64,000 nucleotides of DNA, from contig JAPFBL010000068.1 in the NCBI GenBank assembly GCA_026182355.1, positions 6,203,001-6,267,000 on the forward strand. The letters are read 5' to 3'. Every line of letters begins with the position of its first letter. The first letter of the stretch is position 1. Source of the DNA: Hermatobates lingyangjiaoensis (Eukaryota > Arthropoda > Insecta > Hemiptera > Hermatobatidae). The notes below the pieces were generated by a model. That model was given only the letters and a program-made list of their open reading frames with translations. It searched no databases and had not been told where the DNA came from. Below are positions 1 through 12,286 of the stretch, piece after piece. The position numbers and the translations under genes were made by a program.

Positions 1-401
1 TGTCCCTATCAGCTTCCCAGCTTAAATTAGTCAACATTCTCATTAAGTCCAGGTTTATCATATCAGAGATGTACCTCACAGTCAGATTATGGCAATTGAT
101 TTGAGTGAATCTGTTGTAAAAAAGATATATGAATTAAATAAATTATATGCATTAATTATTAGAGAAACCGACCATAGTAAAGCTGTATATGCGCACTTAT
201 AAAATGTTTACTGTGAAATATTGTTATGTATATTTGTGTAAATTAGCAGAAGATCTTCATTTAAACATATCCTATTAAACAGTACAGCAGATTCTGATTA
301 AATGCTTTTTTTCAAAATCTGTTTCTTCTAATCATATTTATGTGTGAATTAGGTAACTGGTACAACAAATTACCCGAGACATAATAATAACACAAAAATA
401 A
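1..401. other. AT-rich sequence, nothing recognised
   Basis: No long open frame, repeat motif or RNA-like structure was recognised up to the (TA)n tract that starts near 402. Confidence 0.5.
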
Positions 402-402
402 G

Positions 403-440
<38 letters not shown>
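402..440. repeat. (TA)n microsatellite
   Basis: About 19 uninterrupted TA units lie directly before a Penelope-type end. The same pairing of (TA)n with such an end recurs at 28.2, 43.5-44.7, 49.1-50.0, 51.7 and 54.7 kb. Confidence 0.95.
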
Positions 441-442
<2 letters not shown>

Positions 443-583
443 TTAGTAGAAGTTTAGTAGCAGTTTGCTTCTCAACGCGAGTACTTCTAATTTCTTCCTG
501 ATGACGACGGATGTCAAAATATCGAAGTGAGTTTTGTAGTGACTTTCTGTGTTCTTTCCTATGTGTTAAAGTTTATATATATA
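441..583 (+). repeat. Penelope-type pseudo-LTR end, family 1, with hammerhead-like core
   Basis: The segment carries CTGATGA (498-504), a short potential stem and then AAAA at 516-519 where a hammerhead has GAAA. Downstream it reads GAAGTGAGTTTTG and a tract like TTTCTGTGTTCTTT, shared with copies at 43.7, 44.7 and 54.5 kb. It sits between two (TA)n tracts, the second of which received the Tc1 element. Membership in the Penelope group is inferred from the hammerhead-like core, which is known from Penelope pseudo-LTRs. The core is degenerate here. Confidence 0.5.
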
Positions 584-585
584 TA

Positions 586-618
586 CACTCCTGTGCAAAA
601 TTATCGCACCACTTTAAA
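586..618 (+). repeat. Left terminal inverted repeat of the Tc1 element
   Basis: These 33 bases match the reverse complement of 2135-2167 without mismatch. Similarity weakens just inside that point. Confidence 0.93.
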
Positions 619-876
619 AATTGGAGATTTTATTAATAATATCGAACTGGGAGCATAGTTACTGTAGTAAAGAAATGTCCAAAGGTTGTTTACATTATCG
701 TGATCCATGTTCCCTCGCCAGGGTTTCCTCATAAACTAGTAGAAGTCCAAAGGTTGAATCTCGTCTATTGACTGCCTAACCTTTAGCACTGTTTTCAGTC
801 TTGTGTTGACTTCCTAGCGTCCACAGCGCTGTAATATCTTATTCTTCAAATTAATTTTAACTCTTAAAAGTTAATA

Positions 877-1908
877 ATGGACAGAGGTCGGTTTCTAAAT
901 GTTCCACATTGTGTCTGGGCTCAGATTCTGTTAGAAGAAGGCTACAGCCAGAGGCAAGTGGCCCAAGTGCTGGGGGTCAGCCATTCAACAGTCGGGAGAC
1001 TGATCACTCGCTTCAGGGAGACTGGAAGTCACACCAGGAGACCAGGTCAGGGTCGACCTCGTCTTACTTTGGAAGTCGATGACCATTTCTTGAGGCAAAA
1101 TGCATTGAGAAGAAGGGATGTAACAGGTCAAGAGCTGAGTGCTCTAATCCAAAATGTTAGAAATTTGACAATCTCTTCATCTACGGTGAGAAGACGACTG
1201 CGCGAAGCAAACTTAGATGCTCGTCAGCCCAAAAAGACCCCCCTTCTCACCAGGCAGCACCGTGTTGCACGGCTTCGGTTTACACGGGAACACTCTGATT
1301 GGACTGTGGACGACTGGGCCAAGGTTCTATTCACGGACGAGGTTAGAATATGTATTCGTAGGCCTGATGGTAGGGGAAGAGTATGGAGGAGGCCTGGAGA
1401 GAGATACGCAGCCTGCAACATGGTGCGCCAGGTACCCTTTGGAGGAGGATCTATCATGTTCTGGGCCGGTATTTGTCTGACTGCTCGCACGGAGTTAGTG
1501 CCACTTCGAGGGAGGTCTATGGATGCGGATAGGTACATCTATACCAATCTGGAAGATGACGTGACACCTTTCACTCCTTACACCGGAGAGGAATTCATCC
1601 TAATGCAGGACAATGCCCGTCCCCACACCTGCCGAGAGGTTACCTCCTACCTCAGTGATGTGGGTATTAATGTTATGGACTGGCCAGCCAAGAGTCCGGA
1701 TCTAAATCCAATTGAACATGTGTGGGACCTGTTAAAAAGAAGAATTTGAGCTCGTCAGCCAACTCCAGAGACACTTGACCAGTTGGAGCATGCAGCTGTG
1801 ACAGAATGGGAACACGTGGAGCAAGAGATGATCGGCAGTCTCATCGAAAGCCTTCCCAGGCGGATCCGAGCTGTCATTTCCTCAAGAGGAGGACCTACTA
1901 GGTACTAA
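877..1908 (+). pseudogene. Tc1-family DD34E transposase with one premature stop
   Basis: The protein would cut and paste the surrounding element by binding its inverted ends. It begins at the ATG at 877 with an N-terminal helix-turn-helix region (about residues 20-50, SQRQVAQVLGVSHSTVGRL). A GRPR patch follows near 59-62, then the catalytic triad D154 (LFTDEVR), D245 (MQDNARPH) and E280 (SPDLNPIEHVW). There are 34 residues between the second D and the E, which is the Tc1 DD34E spacing. The frame stops at TGA 1747-1749, where Tc1 proteins usually continue. Reading through that codon gives 53 more codons ending PTRY at TAA 1906-1908, for about 343 residues, a normal family length. A CGA-to-TGA change at a CpG is the simplest cause. 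The stop lies after all three catalytic residues, so loss of activity is likely but not certain. Confidence 0.9.
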
Positions 1909-2134
1909 ACTAAGGCCACGTTGTAAGGTGACGTCATTATTTGTCTCTATCACCCTTCAATACATTACTAACGAATGGCGCGTTAACCTACTTTTAAAAA
2001 GATACAAACTTTTTCTAAATCAAATTGGTTCTTTACGCTCAAAATTGCTAAAAACTGCTTTGATTAATTGAAAATGATCACTTTTGAATAAAAAGTAAAA
2101 CATAATTCAACAATTATCTACAAAAATCCAAAAA

Positions 2135-2167
2135 TTTAAAGTGGTGCGATAATTTTGCACAGGAGTG
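2135..2167 (-). repeat. Right terminal inverted repeat of the Tc1 element
   Basis: This is an exact 33-bp inverted match to 586-618. It is followed by TA and a short (TA)n run to about 2187, which is the other half of the interrupted target microsatellite. Confidence 0.93.
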
Positions 2168-2187
2168 TATATATATATATATATATA

Positions 2188-4440
2188 AATATACATATAA
2201 ATTTTGGAACATAAACATTTGATCTCATAAGTGGTTCACAGATTATAAAACAAACAGAACAATTAAAAAATAAAAACAAAAGAACAAAGGAGAAAACAAT
2301 AACAATAATATCAGTGGTTTTATCAATCAGTGATAACAATTGACACATCAGCTTCAACTGGGGCGCACTCCTGTCGTTAAAAAACAGTTTCTTAAAATAT
2401 AGATATAGTTAACTTATGATTATGCTATTGCTATGCCCCTAGGCAGTTTATTGTACCAGTTAGTTATTCAAACAGAAAGATGATTAAGAGAAAAGAAGCG
2501 ATTCTAATAATATATGGGAATTTATATTGCCCTATAGAGGGTTTTAGTTAGGTCAAATTGACAGCAAGTCAAAAGGATAACATTGCAGGAAGGTATACTT
2601 TTTTCTTTGACTTTCTTTTGTTTTACATTTGGTTCCCATTACGTCAATAATTTTTAATGAAAAAACTGGAAAGTAATTTAATTGTATTTGTAATATATGA
2701 CAAAAATTTGTAATATTTGAAGCTGTTAGAAAACTTATTCTGAGTATATTAAAAAAAAGGAAGAAAATAAAGACACATTTCAAGTATAATCTGAAAAATA
2801 GAGGGAATAGATTGCAATTAACATATAAGAGTACTAGGTAAAAGAGCTTCAGAAATTCTTTAAAGTAGAGGTGACCGAATAGAAGATGAAACTGCAATCA
2901 AAATTGTGTAAACTCTAATTACACGTCAGAAACTGAAACATCCAGTCACTTTACTTACATACCATTATCAGAACACACAGCGCGTAAAATATGTAGTGTA
3001 ATTTTAGCATTACAGGTTATTGAACTGCTCCTGGGCTCAACACCGCTTGCTAATAAATATTCATTTATTCGTTTTAAATAATATGTTTACTTATTTATTT
3101 TTCATTTTACTTCGTTTTTTGCCAGTTTTTAGCAAAAACTAGCAAATAATTAAAATATTTAGCAAAATAAATGTTAAAATATTTTACCATCATTATTTAC
3201 TTTTGTTATTATCTATCTTATTTATCCTTGTCCCCCCCCCCCCCTCTGTAAGTTGGCTACACTGATTAAGAGTTTCTTCAGTGAAACGTCATTTTAGAAA
3301 TCAATTGTTTTTTGAGTGATTCGCATATTTCTACCTGAACGAAGTAGTTATCTCTTTTATGTATGTTTTTTCTACGGATTTTATTCGTTGCCTCGTATTA
3401 TTTTAATTGCTTATAAATAAGTATTCATTGTATTCACTAAATTCACTGATTTTCTGTTTAACAATGTAATCATAATTTTTTGATTGTTCTTCTGTTCCAT
3501 GACTCTACAAGACCTTGTGTTAGAGTATTTCTATATTACTGTTATTATTATTATTTCTTTTTGTCAAAGTGGGATTAGCATTTTGTTATATGCATAACTC
3601 AACAACTTCTAAACTCAGAAGTCAACTGTGCCAACTGCTAAAGAATTGGTTGTGATTATCTCACTTTAATTAAACCATGCAAGTATTTAATCCAGAGAAA
3701 CGTTAAGAGTCACTGCTGGATTAAAGTGTTCCCTACTAAATACTTGCGGATAAGAGATCAGATTAAATTCAGCAGGTCTTAAAGGCTAAGAGCGCTCGAA
3801 TTAGGTAGCCCACCCGTCTTACTCTTAGGTAAGACAAACAATACAGTCAACTCCATTTGCAAGAATTCCTAGTTAATTTTTGTTAATTGATTCAGTTTTC
3901 AAGTGAAGCAAAACTTTTACGTGGTATACTAACTTAATTTAAGCTGAAATGAAAATGTTTTAATTAATAAATATCTCTTGGATAATGTGATCTAACGATT
4001 ATTATCTAGCTAAAAGTCTTGTGTAGTACCTTTAATTTTAATGAAAAAATATGCAGCAGTAGCAACTCTATTAAAATGCATTTTTAGAAGTAATATTGAA
4101 ACTATTTAAGAATTGAAAAACTTACGACTTCATTAAGAATTTAATTAAGATTTTCAATGGAATCTTTTAAACAACTTTAATTATAAATGTAAACAAATAA
4201 AACTCATAAAGCCCAATATAAAATGCATGCAACATAATGGTTATTTATAATTAACAAACTGTTAGTTTCAAATATTGAATTCAATACCTTTTATTACAGC
4301 ATCTATTCAATGAAAAATATATTTACGAATTTCTTAATTATCTCAAGAAATTAAAAGAAATCCTAGCTGCTCATATATATGAACAAATCCTTAGTTGTAA
4401 GAATTCTGCCAATTGAGACTATATCTCTGTAAATTTATAT
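2188..4440. other. AT-rich sequence with minor structures
   Basis: No coding sequence was recognised. There is a run of about 12 C near 3233-3244. An interrupted inverted repeat lies at about 3680-3760, where TTTAATCCAG faces CTGGATTAAA. A GC-richer patch at 3775-3840 ends in a donor-like TTAG|GTAAGA, but all three frames contain stops. Confidence 0.4.
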
Positions 4441-4454
4441 TCATATAATTTATA

Positions 4455-4893
4455 AATATGTTACAAATTACCTGTCTAGAAGAGGTAAATATTTTGACCA
4501 TATTATATCTGAATATGAGCTAATCACTATGCAGTGAATAAAGATGTTTGTCCAATCATACATAAATCTATTGAAGTATCAGATACTTTTCTATTTTCAT
4601 CTATGAAGATCATTAAGAAAATTAATATCAGAAGTTAAATTAGTTAAAAAATAGGGTGAAAAATGTCACGACTATGACTGCGGAGAGTCGAGTCCGATGA
4701 AATTCAGATGAAATGTTAATAATGATTGATTTCATGCTTCTCATTAATAGCCAAATGCAAAACAAATGATTTCTGTTGATTGAAATGTTAAATAGAGTCA
4801 CATTAAATTAAAACAAAACATTAGTTCGTAGTTAATTGTTAACGTGTTTAACTTATTCTAAAGTTAAGTGTAGGTCACTCTAGATTTTTTTTA
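4455..4893 (-). repeat. Unclassified repeat family (TTTACTATAAGTAA-type end), reverse copy
   Basis: The right edge (about 4859-4893) is the reverse complement of the terminus AAAATCTGGAGTGGCCTACA seen at 9976, 24454 and 24887. The interior aligns with 27048-27536 around the shared strings TTGTCCAAT and ATGAAGATCATTAA. This internal sequence differs from that of the copies at 10 and 24.9 kb, so the family has at least two internal variants behind one terminus. Confidence 0.6.
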
Positions 4894-5400
4894 TTTCCTT
4901 TTCTCACTTCTTCATCGTAGTTGTTTTTCATTTCTACAAACAATTTTTCTATTTCTTCTTTAGTTTCAGTTTCTATCAAAACAAAGTTGTTATTAAACTT
5001 TTTAGATTTTCTGCATCTATTTGTAGCTTACATGGATCTAATTTTTCTTCATTATCATTTTCATTTCTTTGGATTCTTTGTTGTTCATTGATTTAACAAT
5101 TAGTTTGTGCTTATCTTTATGATCGTCTCTCTTCTTTCCTTCATTCAAAGCCTTTAAAACTTTGGACATAATTTTGCTTGTTTAATACTCATTTACTGCT
5201 TAACTTTCCTAGAGTTTATAAGTGGGCTAACTATCCCTTCAGCATTAATACTGTTGTTCTGTTTTACAGATAGTTTTTACTATTTCTTTCATAGCTGTTT
5301 GCACGACTTCAATCAACTCGTTCTTTTGTATTTTTGCACCATTCTGACAGGCGTTGGTCACCTTTGACACAGCACAATTAAATATAATATCTTACGCTGG
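4894..5400 (-). other. Possible decayed lysine-rich coding tract
   Basis: On the minus strand several short open stretches have a protein-like composition. One is a 44-codon frame starting MSKVLKALNEGKKRDDHKDK; another reads ACQNGAKIQKNELIEVV. They lie in different frames separated by stops. I do not recognise the product. It may be an old transposon or gene fragment, or chance in A-rich DNA. Confidence 0.2.
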
Positions 5401-6974
5401 TCACCATTTCTCTATAATCGTACAATCGTAATCCCGACCTCATGGATTGCAGAAAATTCCAGTCCTCTATAACACTATATCAGTTAATTATTCATCTTTT
5501 TTCTGGGATATTTTATATAAAATATTTTAATATCCTTTAAAAAGAAAGGTTATTTCTAATATAAAATGTGATATAAGTAAAGAATAAAAATTTATGAAGG
5601 TACAAATGTTTGAGTCTAAATAGAAAATATTTTCTCAAGTAAAAGGGTATAAAGAATGAAATGAAATGAGAAGAGTGATACTGGCTTCCTTCTCTTAAAT
5701 AGTATTTGGGCGAATGAGCTGACTCGTTGTTGATTACATGCAATCAACATCCCTGAGAGAATTGTAAGATTGGCTTTCTTAAATAAAGGGTTCTGTATTG
5801 CACAAGCTATATAAGTATGTATACACAAAGGTCAAAAAAGAACGCAACATAGTTTATGTAATTAATTAAAACACTAACAGGATAATAAAAAACAACAATC
5901 TACTCCGGTTTTTTAAATGTTATTATGTGCATAAAAAGTGATTTGGCTACCAGAAAATATATAGGTAGATATCTTTTGGCCCCTGATTTAGATATAAGAT
6001 TGACATCAAAACTTAAGTCACCGCATTGATATTCTACAAATTACTTATGTCAAGCAAGACTCCAAATAAACTGTCGTACACTACTCCACCATTATACACT
6101 GAACACATTAAAACTACAAATTTAACGAATACAGCACCATTTTGAACAAATTTTACTTAATGCTCATTACAAGATTTAGTGAAACTACAAAGTAGAAAAC
6201 TACTGTGAGATTATACATACTGTGATTTATACACCCCCAGATTAACAGAGACATATTAAATTTGCATGTGCAACCATTCAGCAAAAGTTGGTCAAAAAGA
6301 AGCACACTTGGAAAAATGGACTTGGACACTTAATAAAGTTCAAAAAGGGTAACTTAGGTAACTTTAGGTGACATGATCTCTATGTATGTGTATATTTACC
6401 ACTCTAAATGCTTCGGCAAGCTGAGATTCTGTCTATATTACACAAATTCTCCTCTCACTTCATCTTGGTGATGTATTCATTTACTGCTGGACTTTGTTGA
6501 CAAACAGAATATCTTTTAATTAGATATTTATTATTCCTTCAAACCAATGGCATGAACATCTTTTATGGTACCATTATGTCCTCTTCCATTTCTAATTTGT
6601 TAATGACTAAATTACTGTAAATTGTCTTTCCTGACTGTCAGTTAAATCCTTCTTTTAATACCAGTTACGTTGAGATATTCTCTATTTGGACTTAGGGTAA
6701 TTACGAGGTAGAGATTTCGCAGTAATACTTTCAAAATTTCAGCTTCTTCAATACTTTCACTAAACCATATTTTCAACAACCTTACTATTTTTTTTTTTTT
6801 GGTAAAATTGTTGATATTTATTTGGATTACGCTTCTATTTAAATAAAAATTAACAATACTCAGTAGTTAAGTAATTGAAATATATTTACTCATTGTAAAT
6901 TTATAGTTCTCTGTGTTATATTTTCAATATATTTCCTACACTTAGTCCTAGAGCAAATGTAAAGGCTGAGCTAT
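5401..6974. other. AT-rich sequence, nothing recognised
   Basis: No repeat relative, conserved motif or exon-like island was seen. Confidence 0.4.
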
Positions 6975-7000
6975 AACCTTTAAAAAAAAATAACAATGAA

Positions 7001-7095
7001 ATGTACCTGCCTTCTAATATGAAACTGATGTACCCCGTACCCTACCCACGTCCATCCTATTCCCAGTCAGTTGTACCACCAATGCTCACCCTTAG
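7001..7095 (+). CDS. Candidate coding exon, unknown protein
   Basis: This GC-richer island in AT-rich surroundings opens with ATG and reads a proline- and tyrosine-rich peptide including MYPVPYPRPSYSQSVVPPML. It ends at a good donor site, CTTAG|GTACGT, at 7095/7096. An in-frame TAA lies upstream at 6974-6976, and there is no convincing acceptor, so it would be a first coding exon. If the exon is real, the donor leaves a split codon. A possible partner lies at 7823. The product is not recognised, and chance or a transposon origin is possible. Confidence 0.3.
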
Positions 7096-7180
7096 GTACG
7101 TATTCTCTTCCTTATTTTATTTTTATTTTATACTATATTTACTGTATACTCTAGATAACTCTCTGGTGTCATTGTATTTT

Positions 7181-7245
7181 TTAGTTAATGCCTGAGGAAG
7201 AACATTACGTGTTCAAAACGCTTTGTTTATACCATTAAATTATAT
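7181..7245 (+). repeat. Penelope-type end remnant with hammerhead-like core, family 6
   Basis: CTGAGGA (7192-7198) is followed by a GAACA/TGTTC stem with a five-base loop and then AAAACG at 7215, where a hammerhead core has GAAAC. The order of elements matches the cores found elsewhere in the window, but the sequence is otherwise unrelated. No long flanking copy was found. Confidence 0.35.
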
Positions 7246-7822
7246 ATGTGGAGACCATTTCATTAACTTTTTACTCTACAATAACCTTAAAAAATAAGAG
7301 TAATCTAAACTGAAAATTACCTTAATGGCATTTTATTTGCAGTTATGTTTAAGAAAATATTTATTAAATAGCCCTTTAGTAGTATTAGACTAATGCTCTT
7401 TAGAGCAAAGTTGGATCAGCTGAAGATATAGAATTTCAATCAGAGCACGATATGATCTGGAGCAGTACATTCCTGGCGCTTAACTGCGCCAATAAATATG
7501 CATTTTTATTTATCTGAGCCTGTAAATAAGAATAGAGGTGATAAGGTCCTAGAATTTAAATTTGGTTTAAAAATATATTTGAAATCCTTTGAGATGATAC
7601 TGTTCTGTTTAAAATGATAAGAGTTTTACTTCTAATTTACTATTAGAAATGGAATTAATTTCCTTTTTTGCTTTTATCTTTTAAATAACGATTTTAACTA
7701 ATCACTTTATACTAAATTAAATCTCTCTACTTTATGACTTGTGCTGTTTTTATTCTCACCAGCTCTTTTGATATTTTGGGTTGTTAAGTTTACAAGACTG
7801 ATATTAACTAACATCAGAACAG

Positions 7823-7918
7823 GCTGTCGAGCGATACATCATGTACTACAGCCGTCAGAAACCGTTCTCCATGACGACGGTGGCCCACATACCCCAATAT
7901 TTACAAGGGATGGATTGA
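7823..7918 (+). CDS. Candidate terminal coding exon, unknown protein
   Basis: After an acceptor-like ...ACATCAGAACAG the sequence is GC-richer and reads AVERYIMYYSRQKPFSMTTV and onward to a TGA at 7916-7918. A second frame across the same bases is open to 7971, so the correct frame is not settled. An alternative acceptor five bases upstream would join the donor at 7095 in that second frame. No protein family is recognised. Confidence 0.25.
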   Translation, partial: AVERYIMYYSRQKPFSMTTVAHIPQYLQGMD

Positions 7919-8464
7919 ATAAAGTGTACTGGGAAACCAGCTTTACTTTGTGCCGTCTTATTTACGACTGACAAATTAAATTGTACATTGTAGGAAACTA
8001 CTTTAACATTAAAATCTACATTATACTTTTAATAATTTGATTTTAAAATTTTTGGTTCCATATTAATTATTTTATAATAAGTTTACCATATAATGAAAAA
8101 GACAATCCAAACTGGACATATGCAATTTCAAAATCGAAAAGTAAAGAAGCATACTTACAAACTTATTTGTTATGACTAACAAGCCATAACAATATTTTTT
8201 AATCTAATGCTAATTACTATTTAATTATTTTCTTAATTTAATTGATAAAATGATAAAATTAAATACAAATATATCTAGGACATGATTCTACAGAATCACA
8301 AATTGATTACTGAAAAAATGATAACTGATAAACACTTTGATAATGGGTAACTTCTTATCTGTTGCTTTTGTTTCAAATATGTAGTTAGTTGATATATATT
8401 TTTCTGTAACGAAAAAAATTTGTTTGTGTTAATAAAAGTTTGAATGGAGCTGACAGGAAAATTG

Positions 8465-8526
8465 AAAGGTCTTATGTTACATCACATTCCATTTTGAAAT
8501 GGAAGGTGATGTAATATAAGACCTTT
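8465..8526. repeat. 62-bp near-perfect palindrome
   Basis: Arms AAAGGTCTTATGTTACATCA and the complementary TGATGTAATATAAGACCTTT continue inward through ATTCCATTT/AAATGGAAG to a two-base centre, with few mismatches. The following 8540-8660 is purine-rich and then GC-richer. It could be a short fold-back element or a hairpin RNA. Confidence 0.7.
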
Positions 8527-9975
8527 ATACTACTCTCAATACTACTTTATGAGAGAGAGGAAATGTAGGGAGAATGAGAGTAACAGAGTGAAGTGAGTAA
8601 GCAGAAGTGGCCGCGCAATATGGTTGCCGAAAGGGAGTCCCAGAGGGCGGAGCCACTAATAGGCATAATGGTTGGTGATTAATTAAATCTAAATAAATGC
8701 CATCTCATTAATTCTATTCGGCCATTTAAAAATCTCTTTAAGACAGCTTTATTGGCTGTAATTTTCAAACACTTGGGTAGCCATGATTTTTAAACAATGG
8801 TGGGATTCTACAAATTTATTATTTTACCATAAAATAATCTATGAATCAATTTGATCTGTATATCTCTTATCAATTACATGGTATCAATATTTGCTCGCTT
8901 GACTTCTTGAAAGTGTTTTTGACTTAGTCAATAAACTACTGATAAAGCTCTGAGTTCGCAGAATTTCTACATAATTATTTGCAGCTCTTCTATCTTTAAA
9001 TGTTGAATTTTCAAAGTTGGAGTTTATTGGTCAGAATTTAAGGCTTTATTTAGTACCGATTGGGTAGAATTTTGTTAGGTTGAGCCCTTCAAAGAGTGCT
9101 CACTTGGCTAAATTTTTTTTTTTTCAATGCTAGGAGGGTAAAAACCACTTCTATATGTGCTAGTGACTATCAGCCTTTTACGTTTAACATGTGATTGAAT
9201 ACGGATTTAAATTTACCAGTTTAACATGTAAACTAAACAAAACACCTAACTATAATTAAGTCTTTGGATATAAAGAGTGACAAGTTTGCATTCAAATTCT
9301 GAGACGACAAAAACACGTATGTTAGAACTACTGAGATCTCCATAAGAGAGCTGACCTTTGACTAAAAATGCAAAATACACCCTTCCTTAAACTAAAACAA
9401 AAGACTTCATTGTAAAGTATAGCATATCAACATCTGAGCCAGCTCCCCGTAGAGTAGTGGGAGTGCATGATCCCCTATCTTAGAAAACTTTTCACTACCT
9501 GAGCACAGCATATCTAAACCTTAATCACTAGAAAGAAATTGAGCTGCAAAAAGTGTTTCTTCTAAAAATAAATACGTTTTACCCTGATAATGAATACAAT
9601 GACATATACCTATACACAGACAAAATAAGCCTCTGGATAACCTGGAGCAAGTTGTACTCAAATGTTTGAAGGTTCTGTTGATGTTGGTACTAATAGATCA
9701 AATTAAGTGCGTCAATAAAATCCGTAAAGAGTCTGTTTGCCTCGCCGAAAATCTTCACCACCAAAAGAATTGATTTCTGATTGCATTGCGCTGTTATCAT
9801 TCATATATTAGAAAATAGTCTTACGGAGTGCCTCTTAATACCAAGGTGTAGAAAACTTACCCAATAGATACCTAATTAGATTGGTAGTACTCAGTACTCA
9901 AATAGTACTCATATTGAAAATTTATTTCAATACCTCAAGAAGGAAATATGTAAATGATGCAAAGTTAACTACTAT
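8527..9975. other. Unassigned sequence
   Basis: A GC-richer patch at 8590-8660 has one 28-codon open frame but no clear splice borders. The rest is AT-rich with no recognised element. Confidence 0.35.
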
Positions 9976-11870
9976 AAAAATCTGGAGTAGCCTACACTCA
10001 ACTTTACTATAAGTAAACTTAATATCAAACTTCTTGGGTATATAATATATAATGCCTCATTTAAGCATAATATAATCGTCTAAATGGGAGTTGTTTGTTA
10101 GTCTTTCATTCCTGAGGTAGTACAGATAGTTATTGATCCACTTATCAATAGATAAGCCTTTTTTGCATGTCACACAATTAATGGGTATACAATCATTAGT
10201 ATAACTACAGCAGTAATAACATTGTGAAAAGCCAAAGTGAAAATTTGCTTGTACGAAATAATTTCCTACAAGAGAGCATGGCTTTTGCTCCAATAGCCAG
10301 TAGATCTCTTACATAATTTATCTGAACTCCTTCTACATTTAAAAATTAAGTCAAATTTTCCCATTTAGAACTTGAAACTATTTTTAGTATTTTAAAAACA
10401 TTAAAAAGTTTTTGTCTGAAATGTCATAAACATTTAAGAAAAATTGTCGCTTTCAGATGATTTTTAATTAGGGATGTAGGATAATTTCATTTATTATTTT
10501 TAAATGATTTAAAAATAATCATTTTTAAAAAGATTTCTTTTTATTTCTGAATAATGTTCTATATTTTTGGTCTTCTATAAAATCATTATACTGGAAATTT
10601 TATGGCATGTTAGGGTTTTTAAAAACTCACTTTTCTTTCCCTTAGTCAAAAATCATAAAAAACGAATTTAGTCTCAGCGAATGTTATTTTTTCCCACGTG
10701 CTGTACTCTGTTATAAGTTTGCTATAAATGTATATTGAGAAAAAATATATTGGTAATTAGCTACTTTTTCGTTCTTAAATCTGGTTCAAAGCCAAGTTCT
10801 CTGTATAATTTTAAATTTAAAAGCTAGAAGCTTGAAATTTTTAGAAAAAATGGTATAATTATTAGATTAGAATAGTGAAAAAACTGGAAATTAGAAAAAA
10901 CATAGAAGCACTTCTATAGGACGTAAAAGTGCATTCCAAAAACTTCAATATTACCCAATAATAATGTTATTCATAAACGTAAAAAATCAGCATCTGATAT
11001 TAACCTTTGTAGAATGGTGCAACATATAGATTGATTAGAACATTTTGTTAGACAAACCCATCATACTTTAAAAAGGATCAGAAATTATATGTGCATATGC
11101 TCTACTGTTGTTGATTTTTTACATATAAGAATTTTATTCTTCATACATCACATACAAGTCATTAAATCGTTTAAACATTTTCATTATACCTTTAAACATT
11201 ACATTAGTTCGGTGAATTCACTAAAAAAAAATTCTAAGTCAATGTAAATAATGTAAAAAAATATCAAAAATTTGACAAGTATAGCAGGTAATCCCTTAGT
11301 CTAGGATGAACAAACAGTTTTTATAGTTTTACTGCTCTTTTCCCTAATTGAAATTTGATCAGTTTTTTATGAATTGCTAATTTTTTGTTCCATTTTTGGT
11401 CAAATTTTCAAGATTTTTTAATAAGCCGTTTAGCGTCAAAAAACATTTTCTGAAAAGAGAAATCGTACTGTAACACCCCTTCGGCGAATGTAATTTTGAA
11501 AAAATTATCTCATCTCTTCTTCTACAAAATGTTCTATTTTTAGGCATACTTTCATTTTGATCCATTTAACGGTATGACTTGTATCGCTCTCATAAGCTTT
11601 GAGATTGAATTATAAGTAAAAATTTTTACATTTTATTGAAAAAAAAATATTTCCCGTTGTTTTAAAATACTGAATATATTTTTCGTTTGTTCCATTTGTA
11701 GCCTCAAAGATAATGTCATAATTTCAAAACTCTAGGGTTATCAGTTTAGGAGAAATAAATGTTTTTTAAAAAACGGTTTTTGGCAAAAAAAGTGACTTTC
11801 CCATCATGCATAATTCTTCCCAAAGAATAGGGATCTTGTTCCCTATGTGGCCCAATTTTGTGTAAAATAT

Positions 11871-11975
11871 CAACTTGATCGATCAAAGATTCTGGACCGT
11901 AGCGTGGAAACAAGCAATGCTAACACACTCACCCACATATATCATCGAGAAATCATCATAAAAAGACTTCTGGGA
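11871..11975 (+). repeat. First copy of a segment duplicated at 12771-12890
   Basis: The segment around AAAGATTCTGGACCGTAGCG and ACACACTCACCCAC occurs again at 12771-12890 in the same orientation. The minisatellite and about 500 bp of GC-richer sequence lie between the two copies. The copy at 24.9 kb has the segment only once, so the intervening DNA was added here. Confidence 0.7.
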
Positions 11976-11985
11976 CGTTACACGT

Positions 11986-12286
11986 AGATTCTAACGCCAT
12001 CTCTTGGTCTTTTCATGAAATTACACGGCGATTCTAACGCCATCTCTTCGTCTTTTCATGAAATTACACGGCGATTCTAACGCCATCTCTTGATCTTTTC
12101 ATGAAATTACACGGTGATTCTAACGCCATCTCTTGATCTTTTCATGAAATTACACGGTGATTCTAACGCCATCTCTTGGTCTTTTCATGAAATTACACGG
12201 CGATTCTAACGCCATCTCTTGGTCTTTTCATGAAGTTACACGGTGATTCTAACGCCATCTCTTGGTCTTTTCATGAAGTATCGTGC
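11986..12286. repeat. 43-bp minisatellite, seven units
   Basis: Units begin at 11986, 12029, 12072, 12115, 12158, 12201 and 12244, exactly 43 bp apart, with only a few substitutions. Each contains GATTCTAACGCCATCTCTT followed by a TTTTCATGAA stretch. The array lies inside the 3.0-kb repeat copy and is absent from the copy at 24.9 kb. Confidence 0.95.

Larger units (their letters stand above)
586..2167 (+). mobile_element. Tc1/mariner-family DNA transposon, nearly intact
   Basis: The 1,582-bp element is bounded by identical 33-bp terminal inverted repeats that begin CACTCCTGTGCAAAATTATC. It is flanked by TA on both sides (584-585 and 2168-2169), the target duplication expected of this superfamily. 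It carries one transposase frame from 877. Because it landed in a (TA)n tract between a Penelope-type end and more TA, the insertion is younger than that end. Perfect inverted ends and a single in-frame stop suggest recent decay. Confidence 0.95.

Noticed and set aside
1224..1538. Minus-strand 104-codon frame within the Tc1 element
   Set aside because: Shadow of the transposase frame.
3775..3840. Exon ending in TTAG|GTAAGA
   Set aside because: All three frames contain stops, so it is not coding; a noncoding exon cannot be supported.
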